64,000 nucleotides of DNA from Corticium candelabrum (Eukaryota; Porifera; Homoscleromorpha; Homosclerophorida; Plakinidae), in contig NC_085093.1 of assembly GCF_963422355.1 (NCBI RefSeq), positions 2,187,051 to 2,251,050 of the forward strand. The letters are read 5' to 3'. Below the pieces are notes generated by a model that was not told the origin of the DNA, did no database searches, and saw only the letters and a program-made list of their open reading frames with translations. Position numbers and translations under genes: made by a program. The stretch's first letter is position 1. The number at the start of each line of letters is the position of its first letter. Shown piece after piece: positions 47,098-58,648 of the stretch.

Positions 47098-47845
47098 ACG
47101 GTTACCACTGATTGCTGATTTCTTGCGCAGCTGCTATCTACACAACTAGACATTTTCAGACATAGTGGGGTCTTGCCTTACGCAAAGAACTCCATCATTA
47201 AAACGATTTGCTATTAATTAATTAACTATTGATTGTACTCTGCCTTCACTAATATATGAATTTATTAGAGTGATTTATGTTACTAGGTTAGATAGATAAA
47301 ATTGTATTATGTTTTTAATACATTAGAACGGCAACAAAACTCTAAGCCCATCTACTTCTTTTGCTACGAATACAAACTTTCCATACCATCGCTACTATAT
47401 ACACTAGAGGCATTCTGATTCATTCATAATTGCTATGCATGTATTAAGTTCATGGCCGGCGGAGCACTCCAGCACACTCCAGGTGTTGGGTAAGCAAGGC
47501 AACCAAGCCCCGCCCACAGTAAATGTAAAAATAGCTAATTCATTTAATCACCAGAACCAATATTTCCGAAAATTCACGTCAAAAGCCGGTTGATGGAAGT
47601 CCCATTTTCCAAAGTTAGGTAGGCCGTGGCCGACCTAGCCCATCCTGGCCCTGATGTCATAGATGGAACCAGAACCATGATGAGCATCATGACCATATAC
47701 TCAATTTTGAGCACGTGGCTCACACTTTAGGAAGTGAGTTCGCAGAAGGTAGTGTACTGTACACTCAAGATAAAAAGCGTACTGTCTGCTCACAAACAGA
47801 AATGAGCAACATCCGCCCATCACGAGTCAGATTCCTGGATCAACA
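47098..47845. other. intergenic between gene G and the first sialyltransferase copy
   Basis: About 750 bp, AT-rich on the left. No exon, repeat or clear promoter element that I can support. Confidence 0.5.
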
Positions 47846-48719
47846 ATGACGTCTCGATTGTTTCGGTCGAGACGAGTTGCCCTGGGTCTCTTTTTCCTAG
47901 CTGGAACCATCCTGTGGCTAGGTTTTCCAACGTCGACCAAAGAGGGGAAGCCTGCCAGAGCTCGTGACAGAAAACCCGGACGCTTGAGTGGTTACATTTC
48001 AGCGCTAAACGACGAGCCACTGAAGTTGAGCTGCAAGTCTTGTGCTCTAGTATCAAGCTCGGGACGCGTACTTGGACAAAAGAAAGGATCGGAAATCGAT
48101 GAAGCTGACTGTATGTTTCGAATGAATGCAACTCCAACGAAGGGATTTGAGATCGATGTAGGACACAAGACAACTGTTCGAGTTCTCTCCTACTTCAGTG
48201 TTCCAGTGAGTCTATTACATGCAACTCAGGATCTAAAATTCATTATTGCTTGGGGCTCCGATGAGGATCTGGGCAAGACAACATCAAAGTACAAAGAACT
48301 GGTGATGACAACTAAGAGGTATCGAATCGGATAGCATTGGGTTCCTTGATGACAACTGGCTGGTTTACATTTGATGTAATAACACTGGCATGTGCAAGGA
48401 CAAAGGTCTATGGAATGATCCCAGCAAACTACTGCAGGTACAATGATACACAATCGTATTATACTGGATATTTACATTGACGAGTGTTTTGGTTAGCAAA
48501 CTGAATGCTGTTCCTGCTCCGTTCCACTATTGGGATGCCCAAGTGGATGAATGCTCTTACTATGCCGAAATGAAAAACAAACACCAACATGCCCATCGAT
48601 TCATGAGTGAGAAAATAATTTTTGCACGATGGGCAGTCAAACACAACATGACGTTTCATTCACCAGACTGGAATCCCAATGACTATGTCAGGAAAGAAAC
48701 CAAATTTCCAATGCCTTAG
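47846..48719 (+). pseudogene. GT29 sialyltransferase copy, decayed
   Basis: Paralogue of the intact gene at 49505-50734. Exon 1 starts MTSRLFRSRRVALGLFFLAG (cytoplasmic tail and membrane anchor), has a very short stem and a good large sialyl motif (CKSCALVSSSGRVLG through GFEIDVGHKTT). Relative to the intact copy about 76 bp are missing near 48325, between the large and small motifs, which shifts the frame and gives a stop at 48332-48334. The downstream small motif (TTGWFTFDV) and exon 2 (48497-48719), with motif III FHYWD and motif VS HRFMSE, remain readable in their own frames. The stem is also about 90 residues shorter. I call it a pseudogene. A truncated product of about 160 residues would lack the catalytic end. 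Confidence 0.8.
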
Positions 48720-48777
48720 TGCTAAATCTTACTAACAGCAACGTATTTAATAGATACATAAAATATATACTAGACTT

Positions 48778-49264
48778 TCATGTTGATGTTGATGATTGAC
48801 GTGAAAAGTCTCTGTGACGACTCTCGTTCTCCTCCACACTCTTTTCCAGTTTCTCTTTAAGCTTCTGCGCCCTCTTTTCCATATACTTAGCAATCAAGCC
48901 ATCCTACAGTACGACTCTATGCTTACATTTTTAGAATTAGATTCCATTGTCATTGTTATCAACTGACTCTGTGAGTATGAAAACAAGAAGTGAAATCCTT
49001 GTGTTCTTCTGAACACGAGCCCGTCCACGACGACTTGAAACAACGAATCAAGCGCATGTGCTTCTCGTGACAGAGTTCGAGAGCTCTAAGGGATGGATAT
49101 GAGAACGAGCGAAATTTAGTCATTCATGAATTGGTTAGAATACGCGACGTTTGGCGATACCTCAGTTTGATAGCTTCCATCACTTTTTCCTCGGCTTTGC
49201 TACGCCCAAACAGCTTCTTGACCATCGAGTCAGGATGATTGGGATCACTCGCGTCTGCCGCCAT
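48778..49264 (-). CDS. small twin-CX9C (CHCH, Cmc1-like) protein
   Basis: Three minus-strand exons: 49264-49161, 49085-48968 and 48903-48778, phases agree, 115 residues. Exon 2 holds two CX9C motifs (CHEKHMRLIRC and CSEEHKDFTSC), the hallmark of small proteins folded by the Mia40 pathway in the mitochondrial intermembrane space. Exon 3 is a charged, coiled-coil-like tail (MEKRAQKLKEKLEKSVEE). The order and spacing (helix, CX9C, CX9C, charged helix) resemble the Cmc1 family of cytochrome oxidase assembly factors, but I cannot name the orthologue. It starts about 240 bp from the divergent sialyltransferase gene, suggesting a shared promoter region, and ends 59 bp from the stop of the decayed sialyltransferase. 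Confidence 0.8.
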
Positions 49265-49504
49265 TTTGAGAAGACTACATGCGCGGATGTAGTTTCGCGT
49301 AGCCAGACCCTCTCCGCCATCATACATGTACTTCCGGCGGAGAGAGACTAGCACGCATGTTTGTAGAGACACACAGTAGTAATGTCACTGTTTAAAATAA
49401 GTCAGCACAATTACTGCTTATAGCTGTACAGAACCGCAAGCGAAGACTACAGCTTGGCATGATTTCTAATTTATTTATGCCTGCACGTGCCAATGTCCCG
49501 GACA
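49265..49504. promoter_or_regulatory. divergent promoter region, CHCH gene and sialyltransferase
   Basis: 240 bp between two divergent start codons. It must contain both transcription starts. No TATA element is obvious. The regulatory role is inferred from the arrangement. Confidence 0.4.
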
Positions 49505-50734
49505 ATGACTTACAGACTCTTTCGTCCACGACCAATCGTCGCTCTGGGTCTCTTTGTCCTAGCTGGAAGCGGCATTCTTATTCAGTGGCTACGCTTTCGA
49601 AGTCCGTCTGAAGGCGAGAAGGCCCCTAAGTCGTCAGAAGACGAATTGCCGCAATCACTTCGCCAAAACATCGGTAGCGACGGCGGGAAGCGAACCGAGA
49701 ATGATGAACTACAGGAAAAGAAAACGACAACTGAGAACAGAGTGTTACACACTGCAGGACAGAATAGTTTAGTGAATCAAAATGGAAAGACCCCGGATAT
49801 GGATGTGGTGATTGATTCCAAACCTGCTGAATCAGAGAAAAGTCAGAACGCAGATTTAGAGAGTGAAGAACGGGAGTCGCTTGAAACTCGTGATAGGTCT
49901 GCAGTTTTGAATGGCTACATGTCGGTGCTGGATGACAAGCCACTGACATTGAACTGCAAGTCGTGTGCTCTGGTGTCAAGCTCGGGACGCGTACTTGGGC
50001 AAAAGAAAGGATCAGAAATCGATGAAGCCGACTGTGTGTTTAGAATGAATGCAGCTCCAGCGAAGGGATTTGAGATCGATGTAGGACACAAGACGACTAT
50101 TCGAGTTCTCTCTCAGTTCAGTGTTGCAGCGGGTATAACGCAGATAATTCGTGGCCAAGAGTCTCTAAGTTTCTTTATTAGTTGGGGCGCTGATAAACAC
50201 TTGGGCAAGACAACACCAAAGTACAGGGAAATGGTGTCGACAGCCAACAAATATCCTCAAATCGGATTCTATCGATCATCCGATGAACATTATTGGTATC
50301 AAGACGAGATATTTGAAAAGGAGACAGGGCAAAAACGCATGTCGTCGGGTTCTTGGCTCACAACTGGCTGGTTTACGTTTGATGTAATGAAACAAGCATG
50401 TCCAACGACAAAGATCTACGGAATGGTTCCAGAAGACTTCTGCAAGTAATGATATGTACACAATCACATTGCATGGAACTTTGTCGACGGCTGTTGTGTT
50501 GTATTTAGGAATCCAAAGGCTGTTCCTGCTTTGTATCACTATTGGGAACCTCATGGTGGGATGGAATGCTCTTACTATGCTAAGATGGAAAACAACCGCC
50601 GAGGTGCCCATCGATTTATGAGCGAGAAAACGATTTTTGCTCGATGGGCCGTCAAACACAACATGACGTTTCATTCACCAGACTGGAATCCCAACGACTA
50701 CATTAAAAAAGACATCAAATTTCCTATGCCTTGA
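49505..50734 (+). CDS. GT29-family sialyltransferase
   Basis: Two exons, 49505-50445 and 50509-50734, giving 388 residues. An in-frame ATG at 49493 would add four. I chose 49505 because MTYRLF aligns with the start of the neighbouring copy. Topology is type II Golgi: short basic tail, anchor IVALGLFVLAGSGILIQWL, polar stem to about residue 135. The large sialyl motif runs from about residue 151 (CKSCALVSSSGRVLGQ to GFEIDVGHKTT). The small motif is SGSWLTTGWFTFDV (about 280-310), motif III is YHYWEP and motif VS is HRFMSE, so all four GT29 motifs are present. It transfers sialic acid from CMP-sialic acid to glycans. The acceptor cannot be deduced; the motif set looks closest to ST6GalNAc/ST8-type enzymes. 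It is a local tandem duplicate of the decayed copy at its left. Confidence 0.9.
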
Positions 50735-51437
50735 TTAATTAATATTAGATCTCAGCAATGCTGTATATGTTACTGTAGATAGTTGAAATGGAAGAAACTC
50801 TTTGTGCTAACTATTTCTTATTGACACTCTTTCATTTTCCATTTTCTCTTTATTAATTAAGCTTCCGAGTTCTTTTTCATAATTGCACCACGTCATTCTT
50901 GTAGTAACTTCCCAACCTTTTTTAGTAGCTAGGTACGCACTGCCTCACGTGTGATTGGCTAACACCACTACTATCCCTTACCGTTACGTCATACGTCCGG
51001 TTTGAACTTTGATGTCGTTGTTCTCCGCTCATCATTATCCTACTGCATGTCGGTTGAGTAAAAAATGTCTATTCGTGATCGGCAGCAATCTGAATTTCTA
51101 CAACTACTTGACTAAAACTTTAGACTAGACGACAGCCCCAGAGAGGGTCTGGTGTACGAGGCTAGAATTTCCGGGTGTGATAGTCTAAGAACAACGACAT
51201 CCACCAGACCCTTCCCTGTCATTTAATTCTTCAAACGACTGTTTGTGTTTCCGATGTCCCGGACTACGCCTCAGCTGTACAGTGCTGTACTCTACAATGT
51301 ACACCCCAGACAATGAGACTTGATCATGTTAGCTCTAGATCTGTACATGTGTCGTACCGTGGGCTAGTCGGTTGCACAAAAGCGCAGTCACAGGTTTTTT
51401 TCTGACAGACACGTGACACTAATATTATGTACACTAT

Positions 51438-51570
51438 TCTGTCTGTTCCCCGTAAGTGTGAACTTTGAAAATCATCAATACCTCCGCTGTTTTGGGGACT
51501 TTCGCGATGATCTCGGTATCGTTAGAAACCGCTAGGTCTGGCATTTCTGTTTATCAAATTATTGCCGAGC
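51438..51570. repeat. repeat R2, partial copy 2
   Basis: Matches the left part of 53170-53531 (TGTGAACTTTGAAAATCAT, GTTAGAAACCGCTAGGTCTG and more) and stops shortly before the compound TG microsatellite. Confidence 0.8.
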
Positions 51571-51643
51571 GTAGCGAGGCTTCTAATCCGAGTCGCACAA
51601 CAGAAAGGGGCGTGGTCCTATACGGCTCTCCATCGAGCTTTTG

Positions 51644-51709
<66 letters not shown>

Positions 51710-51712
51710 TGT

Positions 51713-51779
<67 letters not shown>

Positions 51780-51797
51780 TGTGGTGTGGTGTGGTGT

Positions 51798-51858
<61 letters not shown>

Positions 51859-51891
51859 TGTGGTGTGGTGTGGTGTGGTGTGGTGTGGTGT

Positions 51892-51922
<31 letters not shown>
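51644..51922. repeat. (TG)n/(GTGTG)n compound microsatellite
   Basis: Three blocks of pure TG alternate with blocks built of a five-base GTGTG-type unit (two, five and eight units in turn), which looks like stepwise expansion of an interrupted repeat. Confidence 0.97.
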
Positions 51923-51923
<1 letters not shown>

Positions 51924-52271
51924 AATCCTTTACTACACTGTGCTGCATCTAGCACTGTTGATAGTCAATGTTTGCTGATATCAATTTCTATGTCAGTAAA
52001 TACCATACCACTGTCGTTACAACGGAACTGAGTGCATACCTAGACTGTACATTTCAATTGTCTTGATCACGATCACAAAACGACGTCTACCTATACCAGG
52101 CCTATATACGTAATCTAAACTACTAGGAAGTTTGCATGTTTACTTCCATGACAGCTAGGGTTTCAACAAATACGTATTGTATAGCTAGGACTCGGCGTTT
52201 CAGTAGACTGTCTAAAAATTCCGTTGGACGTGTTACTCGCGAACGCGAGGTGCCTACGGATAGCGTACAAC

Positions 52272-53680
52272 TAGTTACCCGAGACCCGGATTTCCGGGCT
52301 GAGGTTATAGTAATCGTTCGATGACCGAGCGACCGAGCGACCGTATATATAGTCGATTAGCGCAGATGAAATGAAGCTATTCTGACCAATAGACGAGAAG
52401 TGGTGTCATTACCGACCAATAGACGAACGTGATGTCATCATGAGGCTCCACCTCTTTGTTTGGTAGCTGCTACTAGGCAACAATCAGACGTCTAGCTAAA
52501 GAAGCGGCACGAACAACGAGACGCCTAGAAAAGCTGCACAAAGGACTAGACTTTCACATTCTTGTGAGCTGGAAAATCGGTGGTGAGCTGCTTGTTTCGC
52601 TCTCCATTTGTAACATATGTTTCCCACCAACAAACAGAACAATGATCACGCCCGTTATTTCAGGCGAAGATCGCCAGCCGGCCTAGCGTCGAGGCTCTCC
52701 GACTTGTAACATTTGGCTTGTTCCAGCACTTCGAAACAACTACATTTGTAACATACATGTTTTCCCCCATTACGACAACTACCATGCAGACGTCTAGAGA
52801 AGCTATACAAACAAACAGACGCCTAGAGAAGCTGCAGAAACAACCAGACGTCTACTTTCTTGTGAGCTGGAAAATCGGCGGTGAGTTGCTTGTTTTGCTC
52901 TACATTTGTAACTTGCCCACCAACAAACAGAACAATGATCATACGCGCGTTACTTTATCACGTAAGGCGCGTCGAGTTCTAGCACTTCGAAACAACCTGA
53001 TCTACATTTGAAACGTGCATGTTTTTCCCCATTACGACAACAACCAGATGTCTAGAGAAGCTGCACAAACAACCAGACGTCTAGATTGTTGTGAGCTGGA
53101 AAATCGGTGGCGAGCTGTCTCTTTTGTTGTACGTGAGGGTTTAGCACTTAGAAACAACGCCTACTCTACTGTCTGTTCCCCATAAGAGTGAACTTTGAAA
53201 ATCATGAACATCTCCGCTGTTTTATGGACTTTTGAGATGATCTCGATATCGTTAGAAACCGCTAGGTCTGGCATTTCTGTTTATCAAATTATCTAAGCCC
53301 TTCCTACAAAGAAAACAGAAAAATAATACTTGTGCATATCAAAGCCAAACGGGTGGAGCAATGGTTATTATCCAATTATCTTGTAAGACCAACGGATCGG
53401 CAATTGGAACCATTTAAGATAATTGATGTAACATGGTCCAACTGGAGCAGCTCTTATTAGTGCTCTAGTGAGCACACCTGGTGTAACCTCTACTTTATTA
53501 CTCACTTCCGAGTTCACACTTGCGGGGAATAGAGAGTAGCTACATTTGTAACGTTCATGTTTTCCCACAGTTAATTTTGTTTTGGCTCTGGGGTTACCTA
53601 TGCCACGCCTAAAACCGCCTATAGTGGCTCATTACGACTTCAAAGCTGCACAAACAATCAGACGCCTAAAGTCTGTTGGA
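52272..53680. repeat. dispersed repeat R1, copy 2
   Basis: Same block order as 15282-16445. Here the internal module (AGACGTCTAGAGAAGCTGCA ... GTGAGCTGGAAAATCGG) occurs three times in tandem (near 52505, 52790 and 53045), so the copy has expanded internally. An R2 copy interrupts its right part. Confidence 0.75.
53170..53531. mobile_element. MITE-like repeat R2, copy 3 (full length)
   Basis: Inverted ends TTCCCCATAAGAGTGAACT and AGTTCACACTTGCGGGGAA. The interior matches the copies at 8263-8563 and 51438-51570. No coding capacity. Confidence 0.75.
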
Positions 53681-54638
53681 GAGGACGTGGGAACTGGGGT
53701 TAATAGATAAGGAATTCAAGTGCAGAGATGGGCGTTGTTAATTCCGGCGAGTGAAATAAACGGTTCCAGTTTAGCTATGAACCTACGTTCAAAGGTTCAA
53801 CCAATGCCTCAACTACATAAGCTTGCTAGCTACAGCTGTTTTACTTATCAATCCATAGTTCAAAGTATGTCCCCGTCAGCTTTCAAGTAGTGGGCGTTAT
53901 AGCGGTGGCTTTGAAGTTATCAAACACCTGGTGTAAATGAAGGAGGGCAGGGCCAAGTGCGTGTCATACAGAAAGTTACAAATTGTGTCGTAATAAAAAA
54001 CCAATCACAGTATTCATTAACTGATCTGGAACCTCCTCCTTGTGAGCTTTCCAATGATGTTGGAATTAACCTGCTAGGACGTTCACTTCAGGAGATATGG
54101 GTTTTCCCCACGTCCTCTCTTAATATTCGAACAGACATTAGAGAAGTTGCACAAAGAACTAGACGTCTAGAGAGCAAAGGTTGTAACATTATGCTTGTTC
54201 CATCAATAGTGTCATCTTCTGAAAGCCCAAAACATTGTAGGTGCATGAAATCGTGGTTTGTTCACTGAAAATCAGTGCTGCTTCCAATCTTTTGTACCTA
54301 TCTAACCGAAGGCTGGTTTTTGTATTTGCTCTAGACTTTCGCTGTGCGTGGCGGTTAATTGGTGTTGTAATCTGTAATGTACAAAGTATTGAAATTCTCA
54401 GTGATAATTCATATTGCTACGTTCATTACAAACAGTGTATGTAGATGTTTTGATTCTTTAAGTAAATTAATGCAGTCAATTACAGCAAATGCCAATACTG
54501 TATTGCAATTAATTTTTTGTCCCAAATGCCATTATCTAATTAATTAAGTTAATTAATGTTATTGCATTAATATTACTTATGATATCTGCATAAATCGTAC
54601 AGCTAAAGTTACTAATAAAAGATAAATTCTGTACACAG

Positions 54639-56499
54639 AATTCTACTAAAGAATACAAGCCAGCTGGATTCGCAAAAACATCTCGTGTTCCAGGGAGTGG
54701 AAGTAGTAAAGGTAAAGGTAGAAGTCGATGAAACCATAAGATGGGGAGTCCGATATAATGACTTCTTTTTGTTTGAAGAGAACCATTCGGAACCATTACT
54801 ACAACTCATGCAAGTTTTTCCTGACCATTCAATTGATACTCTCCAAAAAGCACTACGTCAATGTGAAATGGATGCTGAGGTGGCTGCTTTGCTGTTACTG
54901 GACAACAATACTGAGTCGATCACTCTTTGTCTGCAATTGTAGTGATAATAAACATATGGTATCAACAGAAAATTTTATTGTGTAGGTAAGACGATATAGT
55001 TCTACTGGTTCAAGCTCTCCTTTACCCCAGTTTCTGCCTAGTATGTAGCATTTTGTAATCATTGATATTGAATAGCTGCACAAGGTATACTGTGTCTAGG
55101 TCCAGTCTTAGAAGATTCAGATGCCATCGATTTACCAATGCCTGAACCCAGTGATTTTGATCAGGTTTGCTTGCATTTGTCTGCCTGCATATATCTATTG
55201 TAGCACTATATTTCAAATGTAGGACACCACAAGATCACAGCAGAGCATGACCATTAATAAGCTGCTTGCAACTGTAGGAGCTGACACTACTTCTGGACTG
55301 CCTCGAATGAGACTGACTGTCTCACGAAACGAAATACTTATTGATGCAATCGTCTTCTTTAAGGGAGGTGATTTCCACTACAACCGTGAACTACGGATTA
55401 GATTTGAGGCTGAGCCTGCTGTAGATGGCGGAGGACCTAAGCATGAATTTCTTTTGCTGCTTTTAAAGAGTCTTGTTAGTCCAACAGAAAGTGTTCGACT
55501 CTTTGAAGAGCGTCCTGGCCGATATCTGCCTATGCATAATATGGATGCCCTGATGGGAGGACTCTACAAAGTCGCAGGACAAATGATTGCAGCTTCTGCA
55601 TTGCAAGGAGGGCCTGGATTCCCTTGCTTGGCCCTAGCCATTTATACATATATGGCAATAATGTCTTTAGACAGCGTCATAGATGAGATCTCTCCACTGG
55701 ATCTTCCAGATCCAAATTTGGCCGACACAGTAGAAAAGGTGAGAAGCATTAATTTCAAATGTGTGTGGTCCTACATGGCTAACATACCAATATATTTTGG
55801 CAGATCAGTGAAATGAATGACGACAACAGCCCTGAATTTCAAAGCCTTGTCGCAAGCCTAGGGGAATTCATCATAGCTGCTGGATATACTCACAAAGTGA
55901 CTGCAACTAACAAAGCTGACATGGTGTTGAAAATCCTTCTGCAAGAAATTGTGTTATCCAGAAAAGCAGAGTTAGATCAACTATCTGTCGGTCTTGGCCC
56001 TCTAATGGATCTTGCCAGACGGCATCCTGACAAAATTAGACCTCTGCCTAATGCTTCAGCAAGCACGCCACTAACAAGTGGACTGTTCCTGAATCTAGTG
56101 ACCTATGAGCCAACACTCCCGCCAAAATTAAAAGACTATTTTGTGCACTACGTCCACCATTCAGGTAATCAAGGCTTTCTACATATATTACACAAATACT
56201 TGTCAATGAATCAATTAAACATTGCACTACAAGAATGTTCTTTTGACACTGATGTTTCTCTAGAAAGCACAAACCTGAGGACACTGCTGCAGTTCTGCAC
56301 AGGTTGCAGCGAGATTTCAGTGATGGGATTCCATGAACCATCAACAATCACAGTGTCCAGCACAAGATCCGTGTTTCCGAATGCAACGACGTGTGCTATG
56401 ATTTTAGAGTTGCCTAGACAAGTTGGCAACCAAGACGAGTTTACGGCAAATATGAATGCTGTTTTAGATATGCAGGCAACTGGCTTTGGAGTAGTCTAG
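54639..56499 (+). CDS. CUE plus HECT-type ubiquitin ligase (5' end uncertain)
   Basis: Exons I can chain: 54639-54711, 54779-about 54928, 55100-55164, 55223-55738 and 55804-56499 (stop TAG). The second encodes a CUE-like ubiquitin-binding helix bundle (LLQLMQVFPDHSIDTLQKAL). The last two encode a HECT domain: RFEAEPAVDGGGPKHEF, GRYLPMHNMDAL, ALQGGPGFPCLA at its start and FPNATTCAMILELP at its end, where the Cys is the expected ubiquitin-accepting residue, followed by the short FGVV tail. HECT proteins take ubiquitin from an E2 on this Cys and pass it to a substrate. The resemblance is to the HECT domains of G2E3-like proteins more than to NEDD4 types. The donor at 54928 is weak and more 5' exons probably exist. 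A poly(A) AATAAA is at about 56655. Confidence 0.8.
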
Positions 56500-58515
56500 T
56501 AAATTTGCATTTTTGTTGCTTTCTTTGAACTGCTGTTTTCATTGCATGCTAGTTTAAAACATCTACACAATAATTTATAACAAGATGATTTCACTTTGTT
56601 AATATAAGATTTCATGTTGCAGTTTAATTGTTCAAATCATGTTGTAGAAGTTGTAATAAAATGAAAAAATCCTGACATTGCTTCAAGGCCAATTTGAATT
56701 ACTGTACAGCTGTAGATTGTGACATGGCACCAGCTAAAATGGTGGCAAGCAGACAGATAATCTCCTTAGTACAGTGGTAGCAATAACTGTTTCTGCTTTT
56801 ACCAAAATACCGTTCGATTAAGGTACTTCCCATAGTCAATTAAATTAGTTCCTATATTACTATCTAATTTTGCCAGTCTATTCACAACAGTTAACAATTG
56901 TTTACCACAGTTGCTGCTACAACTAATTTAGTATTGTACACTAGACTGCAACATTAATTGCAGAGTGTCTATAGGTTTGAATAAACTACAATTAACAGTT
57001 AGCATTATTATTATTATTGGAGTACATATAGAAACAAACACAGCACTTTGCTCCTGCGATCTATAGGTGAGTGAAATCAAGAAGTGTGCAAATTTGTTCA
57101 ATGACCAAAGGTAGTTGTTACACAGTCTTCAAATTGTGTGTGTTGAATCAAATAAAGGCTGAGGATCCAATGGGCACTACACGTACACGGCCGGGAGGTC
57201 GAGGCTATATCATGGAAGTAGCATCCGTCACTTGCTCTAAAACATTTTTGCTCTGCCCCTGTGCACTTACCACTGGTAAATAAAATTGAATAAACCATAT
57301 ACAATTTAGAAAAAAATGGCATAACTTAAGTAGTCGATTCCACACAATTTAAAATTTGTATGAAATACACTAAAATTAGATATTTGTGATGCCCTGTTTG
57401 TTTGCATTACAGACGGTAATAAAACATTAACAACAACTACTGGTCATGCAACAAAGGTTGATTTCCTGTTATAATAAAATTGCAATCTTTTACTGAATTG
57501 ATGAAATAGGTTTATCCTAATCTGTCAACTAAACCAATTTTGCTAGATTAATTAAACAAATTTTTCAACTGTTTACTTAAATAGAGAACAGTTCTGATAT
57601 ACAACAACAAAGATGTAGCAAGACTAAAAGACATTAAGTACCAAACATAAGCTTGAAAACTAGCAATTTAAAAGTATGACAATATAGTATTAGGCTTGTA
57701 AAACAGAGTTCATTTACACATACTGTTTCATCTTTTACGTAGCAAGCTCATAACCAACATTATTAAAATTAAGATTCTCTTCTTTGACATCAGAAAAAGG
57801 ATACTGCGTAGTATTAAGTACGCAGTATCCTTTAACTATTAAGCATATTAAGTATTAAGCATAACATAATGCGTAGTACATGTAGACAAAACATCATGCT
57901 TGCCATTGCCATGCTCAAAAGCCAACTGGGTTGGTGTACTGCATTGTATACATGTAAATACATGTATAAAATTTCTATTAGAATATAACGATAACACTAT
58001 ACTGCCGATTAACATTGTGTTACATCAGTACCTCTAGCACCATAACCTTAGATAAAATAGGGTCAATAAAATTGGAAATAGCAAAGAATTTCTACAGCTG
58101 TTAATTGAGTTGCAAAGTAAACAATCTCTAGTGTTTGAGTGCAGTCACAAGCTCAATGCCTCTGCGTAAAAGCAACCTTCAGCAATATAATGTTTATCAA
58201 CTGTAGCTATAGCAAACAATGAAACCAGTATTAACATAATAAATTATGTTGTGTGTATAGTTTGATGCCAATTAAGTTCCCATTGTAAAGTTTCTTCATT
58301 GTATTATACTGGGTACATTGTTTTAGTGTCACAATAACAAGCCCACAATTCGTCATTAGAAAAACTTGGAATGTGACCCACAAAAGATTTACAAAACATA
58401 AATTACTTAATTAATATGGGAATTAGCATGTTACTCAACATGTCATAAAAGCAACACATGTGCACATAGATTTACCCATCCATCCCACAATATATAGCTT
58501 TATTATGTACACCTA
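56500..58515. other. intergenic, AT-rich
   Basis: 2.0 kb, mostly AT-rich. A short hairpin-like duplication (GGATACTGCGTAGTATTAAGTA region) lies near 57798-57832. A protein-like open stretch at about 57150-57275 (AEDPMGTTRTRPGGRGYI on plus; cysteine-rich on minus) has no partner exon and I leave it unassigned. Confidence 0.55.
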
Positions 58516-58648
58516 TGTAGCATAAGACTCAAAGACTGGTAAGAATAAATGTAATTGAACACAAGGGACACAACAAAGAAAACATGTATCCGTTAGCCGG
58601 CTATCCAAATGACTGAGCTGCCCCGCCTATGAAACCCCGGATGCCACA
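58516..58648 (-). repeat. 3' LTR of the Ty3/gypsy element
   Basis: 133 bp beginning TGTAGCATAAG and ending GATGCCACA on the plus strand (TG...CA ends). Preceded by the target duplication ACCTA. Confidence 0.95.

Larger units (their letters stand above)
50735..54638. other. repeat-rich gap between sialyltransferase and HECT genes
   Basis: 3.9 kb dominated by repeats: a partial R2 copy (51438-51570), a TG/TGGTG compound microsatellite (51644-51922), dispersed repeat R1 copy 2 (52272-53680) and a full R2 copy nested in it (53170-53531). Between 53960 and 54130 a frame reading SLTDLEPPPCELSNDVGINL looks protein-like and could be an upstream exon of the HECT gene, but no consistent splice chain links it. 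Confidence 0.6.

Noticed and set aside
48317-48335. Treating the frame break in the left sialyltransferase copy as a tiny GT...AG intron
   Set aside because: The intervening segment would be about 16 bp, far too short to splice, and about 76 bp of conserved coding sequence are missing compared with the intact copy.
53957-54268. 103-codon open frame left of the HECT gene
   Set aside because: Partly overlaps repeat R1-like words (CTAGACGTCTAGAG); no consistent splice chain to the HECT exons, so not added to the gene model.
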